Positions 1-9,614 of a stretch of DNA of 64,000 nucleotides are shown here, in pieces. Below the pieces are notes generated by a model, which was not told the origin of the DNA, did not search any database, and saw only the letters and a list, made by a program, of their open reading frames with translations. Made by a program: the position numbers and the translations under genes. The stretch is from Bacteroidia bacterium (GTDB lineage Bacteria; Bacteroidota; Bacteroidia; Bacteroidales; Azobacteroidaceae), in contig BNTV01000003.1 in assembly GCA_025996865.1 (NCBI GenBank), forward strand, positions 1 to 64,000, written 5' to 3'. Numbering within the stretch: the stretch's first letter is position 1; each line of letters begins with the position of its first letter.

Positions 1-2
1 AT

Positions 3-110
3 CCGGAAGATTACTTGGATAAAGACTCTCTCTTTTATGCCGTCAATAGATGCTTGGCAAACTTGGGAACAAACTTAAATATCAAATATGCTAAATTTAA
101 TGAAAACTAA
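3..110 (+). CDS. C-terminal end of an unidentified protein, cut by window edge
   Basis: Frame 3 is open from the first base and ends with TAA at 108-110. It gives about 35 residues beginning PEDYLDKDSLF and ending KYAKFNEN. The composition is protein-like, but there is too little to name a family. The start lies to the left of the window. The converging P-loop fragment on the other strand stops at 117. Confidence 0.45.
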   Translation, partial: PEDYLDKDSLFYAVNRCLANLGTNLNIKYAKFNEN

Positions 111-116
111 TTTTTA

Positions 117-335
117 TCACATACTTACTATCTTGTACTTTCGTTCATCATTAGTTAACCCCTCTAATTTTGTTGTTGGAATTGGAGAATGCAATTTACC
201 AAAATCTTTATTTTTACACAATGTAGCAACAGTGGTACATCCACTACCTGTACGCCCGGTTAAGCCAATGACAATAAAATTTTGCCTCAGATTATATATT
301 TGAGAAATAATATCAATGCTATTCTGTTGTTCCAT
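117..335 (-). pseudogene. N-terminal fragment of a P-loop NTPase, possibly anti-phage dCTP deaminase-like
   Basis: The 72-residue frame has a Walker A-type loop, GLTGRTGSGCTTVA, at about residues 24-37, followed by LTNDERKYKIV and then TGA. From memory, this combination begins the longer Bacteroidota proteins annotated as deoxycytidylate deaminase or anti-phage dCTP deaminase, which have an N-terminal kinase-like P-loop and a C-terminal deaminase domain. No deaminase motifs follow, and the next 110 bases belong to a convergent gene. The entry is therefore a truncated remnant, not a working enzyme. The P-loop is directly visible; the family assignment is inference. Confidence 0.45.
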
Positions 336-545
336 TCGCTTTTTTTATTTGTTTCAATCGTTTTGCAAAAGTACAGATTTTTAATTTAGTTTTCACTTAA
401 AATGGTTCTTATTTTATTTGGAAATTTAGTATCCCGCAGATGTTCAAGATATTACTAAGATTACCAGCAAATCAAAGATTTTTGATAACAGTTATTCCAA
501 AAATTGGCGAAATGAAGAACAAATAAATGATAGGATAATCTTCCA
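336..545. other. AT-rich gap without a supported gene
   Basis: This stretch holds short open frames on the plus strand, for example from about 430 to 545, but no recognisable domain, RNA or repeat. It may be decayed coding DNA linked to the flanking fragments. Confidence 0.3.
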
Positions 546-672
546 TTATTTCCTTCTCGTCCGCCAAACCGCCATCGGATGCTCCTCAATTCTCCCCAAA
601 ATCTCCGCATCCTCAAAAAGCAATTCCGGTTGATAATTCCCTTGATTGAATTGCTCTAAAAACAGAATATAA
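546..672 (-). pseudogene. C-terminal remnant of an AbiEii/AbiGii-type nucleotidyltransferase
   Basis: The minus-strand frame ending in TAA at 546-548 reads EQFNQGNYQPELLF, then EDAEILGRIEEHPMAVWRTR. The terminal block with an acidic stretch, an EHPMA-like motif and Trp matches what I know of the C-terminus of AbiEii-type toxins in Bacteroidota. No start codon or catalytic domain remains. The upstream end runs into the enolase terminator. A fragment resembling the N-terminus of the same family is at 38723. Confidence 0.4.
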
Positions 673-704
673 AAAGAGGCTATCCATTCGGACAACCTCT
701 TTTT
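671..704 (-). terminator. Rho-independent terminator of eno
   Basis: Read on the minus strand, an AGAGG...CCTCT stem with a GAAT-like loop is followed by a T-run. It lies just 3' of the enolase stop codon and fits an intrinsic terminator. Confidence 0.6.
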
Positions 705-720
705 ATTTATAATGAAATCA

Positions 721-2025
<1,305 letters not shown>

Positions 2026-2046
2026 TTATAATATGTTAATAAATAT

Positions 2047-5000
2047 TTACTCTTTCTCGACTTGTATCAATAACTTAAACTCATCCATATCCAATTCCGT
2101 GCCTTCGCTGATGCCGGCCAAGGCAACACTATTTGCAAGCACTTGATTGGCAATATATTGCTTAAATTCCTCAACCGCTTCATTCACATGCGGATCGGAC
2201 TGAATCGTCACGCGGATTTTGTCCGTAATTTCATAACCGTTGGATTTGCGGATATTCTGTATCCGGTTGACCAATTCGCGGGCAATTCCTTCTTTTTTCA
2301 ATTCCTTTGTGACGGTAATATCCAGAGCGACAGTCAGCTTTCCTTCATTAGCAACCAACCAGCCCGGAATGTCTTCCGAAAAAATTTCTACATCATCCGT
2401 GGTGATTTTAGCCGTTTGCCCGGCTACCGGAATACTCAGATTGCCCGATTTTTCCAAGGCAATGATATCTTGTTGCGGCAAAGCAGCAATAACAGCGGCC
2501 AAGTCCTTCATAATCTTACCGTAACGCGGACCTAATTTCTTGAAATCCGGTTTAATCCGCTTCACTAAAATTTCCGCAGCATTATCCACATACTTGATGG
2601 TTTTCACGTTTACTTCGTTCAGTATCAATGCTTTTACTGCTTCAACCGCTTCTTTCTGATGTTCGTCCAAAACAGGAATCATCAACATCGACAACGGTTG
2701 GCGGACTTTGATATTTACTTTCCGGCGCAAAGCCAAAACCATGGACGAAATTTGCTGCGCAATTTGCATTTTTTCTTCCAAGTCTTTGTCTATCAATGTT
2801 TCATTGGCGACAGGAAAATCCGAAAGATGAACGGATACCCCTAAATCCCCTAAAGGAGACTTTTGCCGCAGCTCATTATTCAAAGCCGCAGAACCTACTC
2901 CCCCTTTAGGGGGCAGGGGGGTCAAATCCAAATACAGTTTATCCGCATAAAAAGGCGCAATCGGCGCCATCAACTGAGCGACCGTTTTCAGACAGGCATA
3001 CAAAGTCTGATAAGCCGAAAGTTTATCCGTATCCATTTTCCCACCCCAGAAACGTTTGCGGTTCAGGCGGACATACCAGTTACTCAGGTTGTCATTGACA
3101 AAATCGTTGATTGCCCGACCGGCTTTTGTCGGCTCGTAAGTTTCATAATATTCATCAACTTCCTTGATCAACGAATTCAAGAGCGAGAGAATCCACCGGT
3201 CGATTTCAGGCCGTTTTTCCCAAGGGACATCCGCTTCGCCGGAGTCGAAATCGTCCACATTGGCATATAGAGCAAAGAAAGAATAGGTATTGTAAAGCGT
3301 TCCGAAAAATTTCCGGCGCACTTCTTCGATTCCGTCGGAGTCGAATTTCAAATTGTCCCAAGGGCTGGCATTCGTAATCATGTACCAACGCAAAGGATCG
3401 GAGCCGTAATTGGCAATTGCGGCAAAAGGATCGACTGCGTTGCCCAAACGTTTGGACATCTTATTTCCGTTTTTATCCAAAACCAAACCATTGGAAACCA
3501 CCGCTTTAAACGAAACACTGTCGAATACCATCGCAGCAATCGCATGCAAGGTGAAGAACCATCCGCGCGTCTGGTCAACGCCTTCGGCAATAAAATCGGC
3601 CGGAAAAACTTTTCCGGAATCGAACGCTTCTTTATTTTCAAACGGATAATGAATTTGTGCATAAGGCATTGCACCGGAATCAAACCACACGTCAATCAAA
3701 TCCATTTCGCGTTTCATCGGTTTGCCGGAAGGCGAAACGAATATAATCTTGTCCACAAAAGGACGGTGTAAATCTATTTTATCCGTCGCATAATTTTCGT
3801 CGGAATAATCGCCCGGAACTACATTTTTGAAAGGATTTTCTTCCATGAATCCTGCGGCAACCGATTTCTCGATTTCTTCCAATAATTCCTTTACCGAACC
3901 GATACAGATTTCTTCCGTTCCGTCGTCTGTACGCCAAATCGGCAGGGGCGTTCCCCAATACCTTGAACGCGACAGATTCCAATCCTGAAGGTTCTCCAAC
4001 CATTTACCAAAGCGGCCGGTTCCCGTAGATTGCGGCTTCCAGTTGATTGTTTCATTCAATGCAATCATTTCATTCCGGCAGGCAGTAGTCCGGATAAACC
4101 AGCTATCCATAGGATAATACAAGACCGGTTTGTCGGTACGCCAACAATGCGGATAAGTGTGAGTATATTTTTCGATTTTGAATACCCGGTTTTGCTGTTT
4201 CAGCATGACACACAAGTCGATATCCAAAGTCGATTCTTCCGCTAAAACATCAAGGTATTCGTTTTTTACATACCTTCCGGCGTATTCGGAATACAGGGGT
4301 ACATTAACCAATTTTTTCAAGAAATCAAGATCCAAATCGGCGATATTGAAATATTTTCCGGTCAAATCGACCATCGGCCGACGGCTTCCGTCTTTATCAA
4401 TCATCATCAACGGTGGAACTCCGTGCTGCTTGGCGACACGGTCGTCGTCCGCACCGAAAGTCGGGGCCATGTGAACGATGCCCGTACCGTCATCGGTGGT
4501 AACAAAATCGCCGGTAATGACGCGGAAAGCGCCCGGCCCGGGATTTACCCAGGGAATCAGTTGTTCGTATTCCATGCCTGCTAACTCAAGGCCTTTCCAA
4601 GAACCGGTTATTTGATAAGGTATCTCTTTATCGCCCGGTTGATAGGACGATAATTCCAAATCTTTCGCTTTCGGATTGAAATAAGCGCCTAACAAATCTT
4701 CCGCCAGAACAGCGGTCATCGGCTTACCGGAATAAGGATTGAAAGTCTTGACAGCTACATAATTAATATTCGGTCCTACGCAAAGCGCCGTATTTGAAGG
4801 CAAAGTCCAGGGCGTAGTCGTCCAAGCCAAAAAGAAAGCTTCCCCGAAATCCGACATCTGCGGCAACGGATTTTTTATTTTGAACTGAGCGGTACAAGTT
4901 GTATCTTTTACGTCCCGATAGCAACCCGGCTGATTCAGTTCGTGCGTGCTTAAAGCCGTTCCGGCAGCAGGGGAATACGGTTGAATCGTGTATCCTTTAT

Positions 5001-5523
5001 ATAATAATTCTTTGTTGTACAATTGTTTAAGTAGCCACCAAAGCGTTTCGATATACCGGTTGTCGTAGGTGATATAGGGGTGATTCATATCCACCCAATA
5101 ACCCATTTGGCGGGTTAAGTCTTCCCATTCCTTGGTATATTTCATCACGGCTTTTCGGCAAGCGGCATTGTATTCTTCGACGGAAATATTCTTACCGATA
5201 TCCGTTTTGGTGATGCCCAACTCTTTTTCAACGCCCAATTCTACCGGAAGTCCATGCGTATCCCATCCGGCTTTCCGATTTACCAAAAAGCCTTTCATGG
5301 TTTTGTAACGACAAAATATATCCTTGATACTGCGGGCGATAACGTGATGTATGCCCGGCATTCCATTGGCGGAAGGAGGGCCTTCGTAAAAGACAAAAGA
5401 AGAAGCGTCTTCGCGGATGTCCAAACTTTTTTGGAATATTTTATTTTCTTCCCAAAACGCTAATACTTCGCGGTTTATTTCTGCTAAGTCTAATTTATTG
5501 TATTCAGCAAATTTCTTACTCAT
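2047..5523 (-). CDS. ileS: Isoleucyl-tRNA synthetase with an in-frame repeat insertion
   Basis: This enzyme charges tRNA-Ile with isoleucine. The 1158-residue product is a class Ia synthetase. The HIGH-equivalent is in GPPSANGMPGIHH (about residues 48-60), the editing/CP1 domain follows with WTTTPWTLPSNTA, and the KMSKS loop is NKMSKRLGNA (about 690). The C-terminal part is the tRNA anticodon-binding region typical of the longer, eukaryote-like IleS type seen in Bacteroidota. The oddity is at residues of about 868-895 (TPLPPKGGVGSAA to SPLGDLGV): these are encoded by an 83-bp hairpin repeat that recurs at 54302. The frame is preserved, so the protein probably works with a surface loop made of repeat DNA. 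Confidence 0.97.
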   Translation of the reverse strand: MSKKFAEYNKLDLAEINREVLAFWEENKIFQKSLDIREDASSFVFYEGPPSANGMPGIHHVIARSIKDIFCRYKTMKGFLVNRKAGWDTHGLPVELGVEKELGITKTDIGKNISVEEYNAACRKAVMKYTKEWEDLTRQMGYWVDMNHPYITYDNRYIETLWWLLKQLYNKELLYKGYTIQPYSPAAGTALSTHELNQPGCYRDVKDTTCTAQFKIKNPLPQMSDFGEAFFLAWTTTPWTLPSNTALCVGPNINYVAVKTFNPYSGKPMTAVLAEDLLGAYFNPKAKDLELSSYQPGDKEIPYQITGSWKGLELAGMEYEQLIPWVNPGPGAFRVITGDFVTTDDGTGIVHMAPTFGADDDRVAKQHGVPPLMMIDKDGSRRPMVDLTGKYFNIADLDLDFLKKLVNVPLYSEYAGRYVKNEYLDVLAEESTLDIDLCVMLKQQNRVFKIEKYTHTYPHCWRTDKPVLYYPMDSWFIRTTACRNEMIALNETINWKPQSTGTGRFGKWLENLQDWNLSRSRYWGTPLPIWRTDDGTEEICIGSVKELLEEIEKSVAAGFMEENPFKNVVPGDYSDENYATDKIDLHRPFVDKIIFVSPSGKPMKREMDLIDVWFDSGAMPYAQIHYPFENKEAFDSGKVFPADFIAEGVDQTRGWFFTLHAIAAMVFDSVSFKAVVSNGLVLDKNGNKMSKRLGNAVDPFAAIANYGSDPLRWYMITNASPWDNLKFDSDGIEEVRRKFFGTLYNTYSFFALYANVDDFDSGEADVPWEKRPEIDRWILSLLNSLIKEVDEYYETYEPTKAGRAINDFVNDNLSNWYVRLNRKRFWGGKMDTDKLSAYQTLYACLKTVAQLMAPIAPFYADKLYLDLTPLPPKGGVGSAALNNELRQKSPLGDLGVSVHLSDFPVANETLIDKDLEEKMQIAQQISSMVLALRRKVNIKVRQPLSMLMIPVLDEHQKEAVEAVKALILNEVNVKTIKYVDNAAEILVKRIKPDFKKLGPRYGKIMKDLAAVIAALPQQDIIALEKSGNLSIPVAGQTAKITTDDVEIFSEDIPGWLVANEGKLTVALDITVTKELKKEGIARELVNRIQNIRKSNGYEITDKIRVTIQSDPHVNEAVEEFKQYIANQVLANSVALAGISEGTELDMDEFKLLIQVEKE
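2838..2920. repeat. 83-bp hairpin repeat inside ileS
   Basis: The arms are CCCCTAAATCCCCTAAAGG at one end and CCCCCTTTAGGGGGCAGGGG at the other, around about 40 bp of variable centre. The same layout and length occur at 54302-54384. In ileS it is read as coding sequence with no stop codon. Confidence 0.85.
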
Positions 5524-5724
5524 AACCTTTTTCTAAAAACAGGTGCAAAGGTAAGCATTTTTATTTTAAAAATTTAAAATATTTTTCCCACTTATCTGTT
5601 TATATGTTTTTAATAAAAAATAATCGAAAGCGTTCTGTATTTGCAATATACAATATTTACTGTCGCTTTTATTGCGGGTTAAAATTTAATTCATTGATAA
5701 TCAACAAGAAGTAATCTTTCTTTT

Positions 5725-5754
5725 TTGAAATTCAATTTTTTATTTCTACCTTTG
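5725..5754 (+). promoter_or_regulatory. Bacteroidota-type promoter for the tRNA-Ser genes
   Basis: TTG at 5725-5727 and TACCTTTG at 5747-5754 are separated by 19 bp. This is the -33/-7 layout of the Bacteroidota primary sigma factor. Transcription would start about 10 bases before the first tRNA. Confidence 0.7.
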
Positions 5755-5771
5755 CCCCACTTTTACAATAA

Positions 5772-5859
5772 GGAAAGGTGCTCGAGTGGTTGAAGAGGCA
5801 CGCCTGGAAAGCGTGTATTCCCCTAAAGGGAATCGCAGGTTCGAATCCTGTTCTTTCCG
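5772..5859 (+). tRNA. tRNA-Ser (GGA anticodon)
   Basis: The acceptor arms GGAAAG and CTTTCC pair, with G as discriminator base. The anticodon stem-loop reads CGCCTGGAAAGCG, giving anticodon GGA for codon UCC. The long variable arm (TATTCCCCTAAAGGGAATC) is typical of serine tRNAs, and the T-loop is GGTTCGAATCC. CCA is not encoded. Confidence 0.95.
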
Positions 5860-5869
5860 CAACGACAAT

Positions 5870-5956
5870 GGAAAGATGCCGGAGTGGTCGATCGGGCCGC
5901 ACTCGAAATGCGGTGTACGGGTAACTGTACCGGGGGTTCGAATCCCTCTCTTTCCG
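5870..5956 (+). tRNA. tRNA-Ser (CGA anticodon)
   Basis: The acceptor stem pairs GGAAAGA with TCTTTCC. The anticodon loop CTCGAAA gives CGA for codon UCG. A long variable arm and T-loop GGTTCGAATCC are present. It sits 10 bp after the first tRNA-Ser and shares its promoter. Confidence 0.95.
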
Positions 5957-6023
5957 CTCTTAACTTCTTGCATGTTAATAAACTACAAACAAAAATATTG
6001 GTATCCAACAATAGCCGTTTCAT
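5957..6023 (-). pseudogene. Truncated PIN-domain (VapC-like) toxin start
   Basis: The frame starts MKRLLLDTNIFVCSLL, the typical first strand of PIN-domain ribonucleases, whose first catalytic Asp is in LLDTN. After about 22 residues it runs into the antisense of the tRNA-Ser genes, so the rest of the toxin is missing. The ATG overlaps the stop codon of the upstream 50-residue gene, the coupling usual for toxin-antitoxin pairs. The truncation exactly at the tRNA 3' end suggests a deletion or integration event there. Confidence 0.55.
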
Positions 6024-6172
6024 AATGCCAGATTAAAAATATCTTCATTAGGATTATAAATAATTTTCCCCTTGAAAATGCCGGCTAAATCCCTGTACGG
6101 CTTTTTATTATTTACGGATGCTTTTTGTTGTTTATCCGGTTTTACAGCTTGTTTTTTTGTCTTTGTTTCCAT
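6020..6172 (-). CDS. Small antitoxin-like protein paired with the PIN remnant
   Basis: The 50-residue frame METKTKKQAVKPDKQ... ends in PYRDLAGIFKGKIIYNPNEDIF. It is lysine-rich at the start, and the C-terminal half resembles the toxin-binding tail of VapB-like antitoxins, which often contain a GxFKGKI-type segment. Its TGA overlaps the ATG of the PIN fragment. The gene looks intact, but its partner is cut off. The antitoxin role is inferred from context. Confidence 0.45.
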   Translation of the reverse strand: METKTKKQAVKPDKQQKASVNNKKPYRDLAGIFKGKIIYNPNEDIFNLAL

Positions 6173-6232
6173 ATTGCTTTTTGTTTTTCTACAAAGTTAT
6201 TGTTTTTCTTGGTAAAAACAATATATAAATCT

Positions 6233-6793
6233 TTATTTCTTTACCCAAACATGCGTAATTTCCCCAAACACATATTTACGATAATTGTTTACATCTTTGT
6301 AAGCTTCACGTAGATAGTTTTTTGCATCTTGCGTGTAAAAATCATCAAGATTTGGGGTCGTAATTTGCGTTAATTTACATTCAATAATCAGTTGAGCTTC
6401 TTTGAAAGACATATCGCCCGAAGGAGTTTGAACACTTGTCAATACAACTTCCTTCATTTTCTCGCTGTCTCTTCCCGATTTTCCTCCCAGAAAGAGTACT
6501 TGTTCCCTGTATTCATCCGGGAAGTACGACATCGTATAGGTTTGCTCTTTTTCGATTAATTCAAGCGTATAACGGTCTGCTTTAAGAAGGCACCAAGTAG
6601 TGGGTTTCTTAAAAAGAAGTCCCATACCTCCCCCACTGGCTGTCATGGAATTAGATTGATTTTCCTTGCCCGCAGTAATAACCGGAAAAACTTTTCCTAC
6701 CAACGTAAATACATTGAAATCGTTACACATCTCTTCAGGAGAAATTTGCTTAAATAGTTGATTAAAATTGGCTGATACCGAATGTTGTTTCAT
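6233..6793 (-). CDS. Flavin reductase-like FMN-binding protein
   Basis: The 186-residue protein fits the flavin reductase / flavoredoxin family (FMN-binding split barrel). It begins near FNQLFKQISPEEM. The internal block GKENQSNSMTASGGGMG followed by KPTTWCLLKADRYT is the usual FMN-binding strand and loop. FPDEYREQVLFLGGKSGRDSEKM matches the conserved second half with the GRDSDK-like motif. It is probably cytosolic, using NAD(P)H to reduce flavin or acting as an electron carrier. It stands alone, 170 bp from the next gene. The substrate is unknown. Confidence 0.8.
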   Translation of the reverse strand: MKQHSVSANFNQLFKQISPEEMCNDFNVFTLVGKVFPVITAGKENQSNSMTASGGGMGLLFKKPTTWCLLKADRYTLELIEKEQTYTMSYFPDEYREQVLFLGGKSGRDSEKMKEVVLTSVQTPSGDMSFKEAQLIIECKLTQITTPNLDDFYTQDAKNYLREAYKDVNNYRKYVFGEITHVWVKK

Positions 6794-6963
6794 CTTGTTT
6801 ACATTAATACTGATTTAATGATGCAAAATTAGTGAATATTTTGGAGATAAAATAACCGTTTTTGACATAAAAATAGTTGCAAAAGTTTTTTTCAATTTAT
6901 TCTATAATTCCCCATAAGTTCCACACAAAGCATAGTTATGGGGAAATATAGAACGAATTGTCT

Positions 6964-7908
6964 TTATTTTTTTACCGTATAAGTATAAACCACTTTCCCT
7001 TTGTGATTCTCCATATAATAATCAATCCGGTCGGTAGTAATAGACATCACTGAGAATCCCGGATCAGGATTGCAGAAAACCGTACCTTCAATGGGTTTTA
7101 CTTTCCGCGATTTGGATGCCGAAGAATTGACGATGTAATTTACTTTTGATCCTTTCGGCTTGATATGCTGAAAGTTATGGATATGTCCACAAATATAGAA
7201 AGCTACTCCATTGTTTTCCAGCAGGGAAGCCAACCGGTTTTGCATGTCGATGCGTTCCGAATCTACTTTTTCCGTATCGGCATAAACGGGATGATGCCCA
7301 ATGACGATTTTCCAATCCGCATCCGACGATTCGAGCGTTTGCTTAATCCAAGCCAGCTGAGCGTTTAAATCCTGCGAACCGGCTTCGGGATATTCTTCCG
7401 GATTATTACGGTATTTGTCAATTATCGGTGAAGTATCAACAAAAACAAAAAGACATTCCTTGCCGCTATCGCCAATCGGTTGTTTTACCGTGAAATACCT
7501 TGCCGGAGCATTCCAACGCTTACTTTTCTGCGAATAATCGAGGATTGCCTGCACGTTGCCATGGTATTCGTGATTGCCCGAAATCACATACCAAGGGATA
7601 GTGTAAAGCGAAGGCGCCGTGTAAATATTTTCGATTTTCAGATTCCATTCTTCGTCGTCTATGTTTTTTACTCCGTCGTCATGAATCGGGTCGCCGGCAA
7701 CCGCCATAAAAGCAATTTTGTTTTGCGCTGCAACTTCACCCAGCAATCCGGCGATGTTCTTTTGTTCGGAAACACCGCGCCTTCCCATGTCGTTGGCAAC
7801 GATAACGTTGAGGTTGGTATCGGGAAGTTTCAGCAATGAAGAATGAAACTTTTGCTCCGAACATGCCAACAACAGCAGTAAAAATAATATACTTGTTATC
7901 TTTTTCAT
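6964..7908 (-). CDS. Metallophosphoesterase lipoprotein
   Basis: The product is 314 residues with a lipoprotein signal (MKKITSILFLLLLLACSEQ). The calcineurin-like metal-binding motifs are in order: VANDMGRRG, VAGDPIHDDG, ISGNHEYHG, IGHHPVYAD and CGHIHNFQHI, and the spacing resembles purple/tartrate-resistant acid phosphatases. It is likely exported to the periplasm or outer membrane, where it hydrolyses phosphomonoesters. It is the third gene after a TonB-dependent receptor and a beta-helix lipoprotein, which suggests extracellular phosphate-ester use by the operon. The exact substrate is unknown. Confidence 0.85.
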   Translation of the reverse strand: MKKITSILFLLLLLACSEQKFHSSLLKLPDTNLNVIVANDMGRRGVSEQKNIAGLLGEVAAQNKIAFMAVAGDPIHDDGVKNIDDEEWNLKIENIYTAPSLYTIPWYVISGNHEYHGNVQAILDYSQKSKRWNAPARYFTVKQPIGDSGKECLFVFVDTSPIIDKYRNNPEEYPEAGSQDLNAQLAWIKQTLESSDADWKIVIGHHPVYADTEKVDSERIDMQNRLASLLENNGVAFYICGHIHNFQHIKPKGSKVNYIVNSSASKSRKVKPIEGTVFCNPDPGFSVMSITTDRIDYYMENHKGKVVYTYTVKK

Positions 7909-7957
7909 GTGACTAATTTGTTTTTTCTAAAAACGCTTGCGGGATTCAGGGAAAAAA

Positions 7958-9595
7958 TTAATTAGTACCAAAAGCTCCAAAATGAGCCGCCGGAGCCGGC
8001 GTTTTGTATTCCGTACCACCTACGTTCAAACCGGTAGTCCCGAAATAAGGCGCGAAATCACCGGTGAAATTGCCGTAGGCGTTGCTTAATACCGGCGAAC
8101 CACTCTGTACATGGAAATTCCAATTATTATCAAACGTATAACTGTTCAGGGGAACGGTGTTGAAACCATAATTAACAAATTTCGGATCTTTGGCCGGGTC
8201 GCCTGCCGATGCGCTGATAATACTGTGTTCATCTACTTTCGGCGTATTGTTACGTCCGTCGTGCCAGTAATTGCTGTTGTTGGATGTATAACCGGCGTAA
8301 GCAGTTTGTGTATTTCCTTGCATATCCTGAGTTAAAGCGCTTTGTTGCGAACCTGAAGCATAGAAATTGTAATCAATTTTCGACGCTTGGTCTGCCCCGT
8401 CGGATGGACTTGGCGTATCCCATTTTGGAGTCATTGCCATAAACTTGCAATTCACTATCAAATTGTTGAAAACACTTACTTTGGCGCCTTTTTCCACGTA
8501 AACCGAACCGCCCTTCACTCCGTCGCGTCGCCAGCCGGCATTGATTATCGTATTATTATACGCTTTTATCAAAGCTTGGAAACGACCGGCTGCATCGTTC
8601 TGTCCGGAAGAAGAAAGTTTGAAACCGTTGGTATTCGGTGCGAAAATCAAATTGAATGCTGCATCTACTTTACATCCTGCTTTCATGTTGATAGCTTCCG
8701 CACCGGTTTCGCCGATAGCATAGAATGTATTGTTGGCAATAATAGCGCTTCCACCCATAAAATAGGTAGCATCGGAACGTCCGTAACGGAACGTACTGTT
8801 GGTGATAACATATTTACCGATGGGATTATTCGTCGTAATATGTGGAGTGATGTCGCCGCCGGCGGTATAAATACCTGCTAATACGGAAGGCGAAGTAGCG
8901 ATACAATCGCTGCCGGTATATTCGATAATTACGTGATCAAACAACATTTCAGGACATTTGGCTGTAGCTACGATACCGCCCCAAAGACCTCCGAAAGTAT
9001 TGGCAGCCGTGCGTTTGCCGGAAGCAACCGAGAACAGGACAGGATTGGTAGCCGTTCCTTTGCAATACAATTTTCCGTCCACCATAAATTCGATACCCGT
9101 ATGATTGGCGCCTACACCATTGTCGTCAAAGATAATCTGTACGCCTTCTTCGATGGTCAACGTTTGTCCTTCGGGTACGATAATGTGGCCGGTGATGTTT
9201 ACGGTTGTATTTTTATTCCATGTTCCCGATACGTTGCCGGATACATTGTTGAGGCTTTCCCACGAAACGGTAACAGTGCAAGCTGCCTTGATAGACGGAT
9301 CGTTTGCCGCTATGGCGTTAATGGTAGCGTTTCCCACGCCAACAGCCGTAACGATTCCTTCATTACTGATGGTAGCTACATTTTCGGCCGATGACGACCA
9401 AGTCAGATTTTTGTTGGTTGCATTGTCCGGAAAAAGGGTAGCAGTAAGTGTTTCCGTTTGTTCCGGTTTCAATGTTACGGATGTTTTCGACAATGTAATT
9501 CCTTGCAATTCCACCTCGTTGTCTTTCTCTTCACATGCGGTAAAAACGCTCAATAAAGCGATTACCGATAACATTAATACTAATTTTGCTTTCAT
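7958..9595 (-). CDS. Ig-like plus beta-helix surface lipoprotein
   Basis: The 545-residue protein starts with a lipoprotein signal (LLSVFTACEEK). Residues of about 30-110 form one bacterial Ig-like type 2 domain, with ITLSKTSVTLKPEQ at its start and GNATINAIAANDPS near its end. The rest is rich in short strands and Asn/Gly turns (VIIEYTGSDC, NNTFYAIGETG, YNNTIINAGW), as in right-handed parallel beta-helices. No lyase active-site motif stands out. It lies 19 bp after the receptor gene in one operon, so it probably acts as the surface partner, as SusD does for SusC, but it has no SusD similarity. Confidence 0.75.
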   Translation of the reverse strand: MKAKLVLMLSVIALLSVFTACEEKDNEVELQGITLSKTSVTLKPEQTETLTATLFPDNATNKNLTWSSSAENVATISNEGIVTAVGVGNATINAIAANDPSIKAACTVTVSWESLNNVSGNVSGTWNKNTTVNITGHIIVPEGQTLTIEEGVQIIFDDNGVGANHTGIEFMVDGKLYCKGTATNPVLFSVASGKRTAANTFGGLWGGIVATAKCPEMLFDHVIIEYTGSDCIATSPSVLAGIYTAGGDITPHITTNNPIGKYVITNSTFRYGRSDATYFMGGSAIIANNTFYAIGETGAEAINMKAGCKVDAAFNLIFAPNTNGFKLSSSGQNDAAGRFQALIKAYNNTIINAGWRRDGVKGGSVYVEKGAKVSVFNNLIVNCKFMAMTPKWDTPSPSDGADQASKIDYNFYASGSQQSALTQDMQGNTQTAYAGYTSNNSNYWHDGRNNTPKVDEHSIISASAGDPAKDPKFVNYGFNTVPLNSYTFDNNWNFHVQSGSPVLSNAYGNFTGDFAPYFGTTGLNVGGTEYKTPAPAAHFGAFGTN

Positions 9596-9614
9596 TTTCT
9601 ACTTATTATTTGTG

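Noticed and set aside
5746..6025. Open frames on both strands across the tRNA genes
   Set aside because: They are translations of tRNA sequence (the EREGFEPP-type pattern), a common false gene; only the PIN start and the antitoxin-like frame outside the tRNAs are kept.
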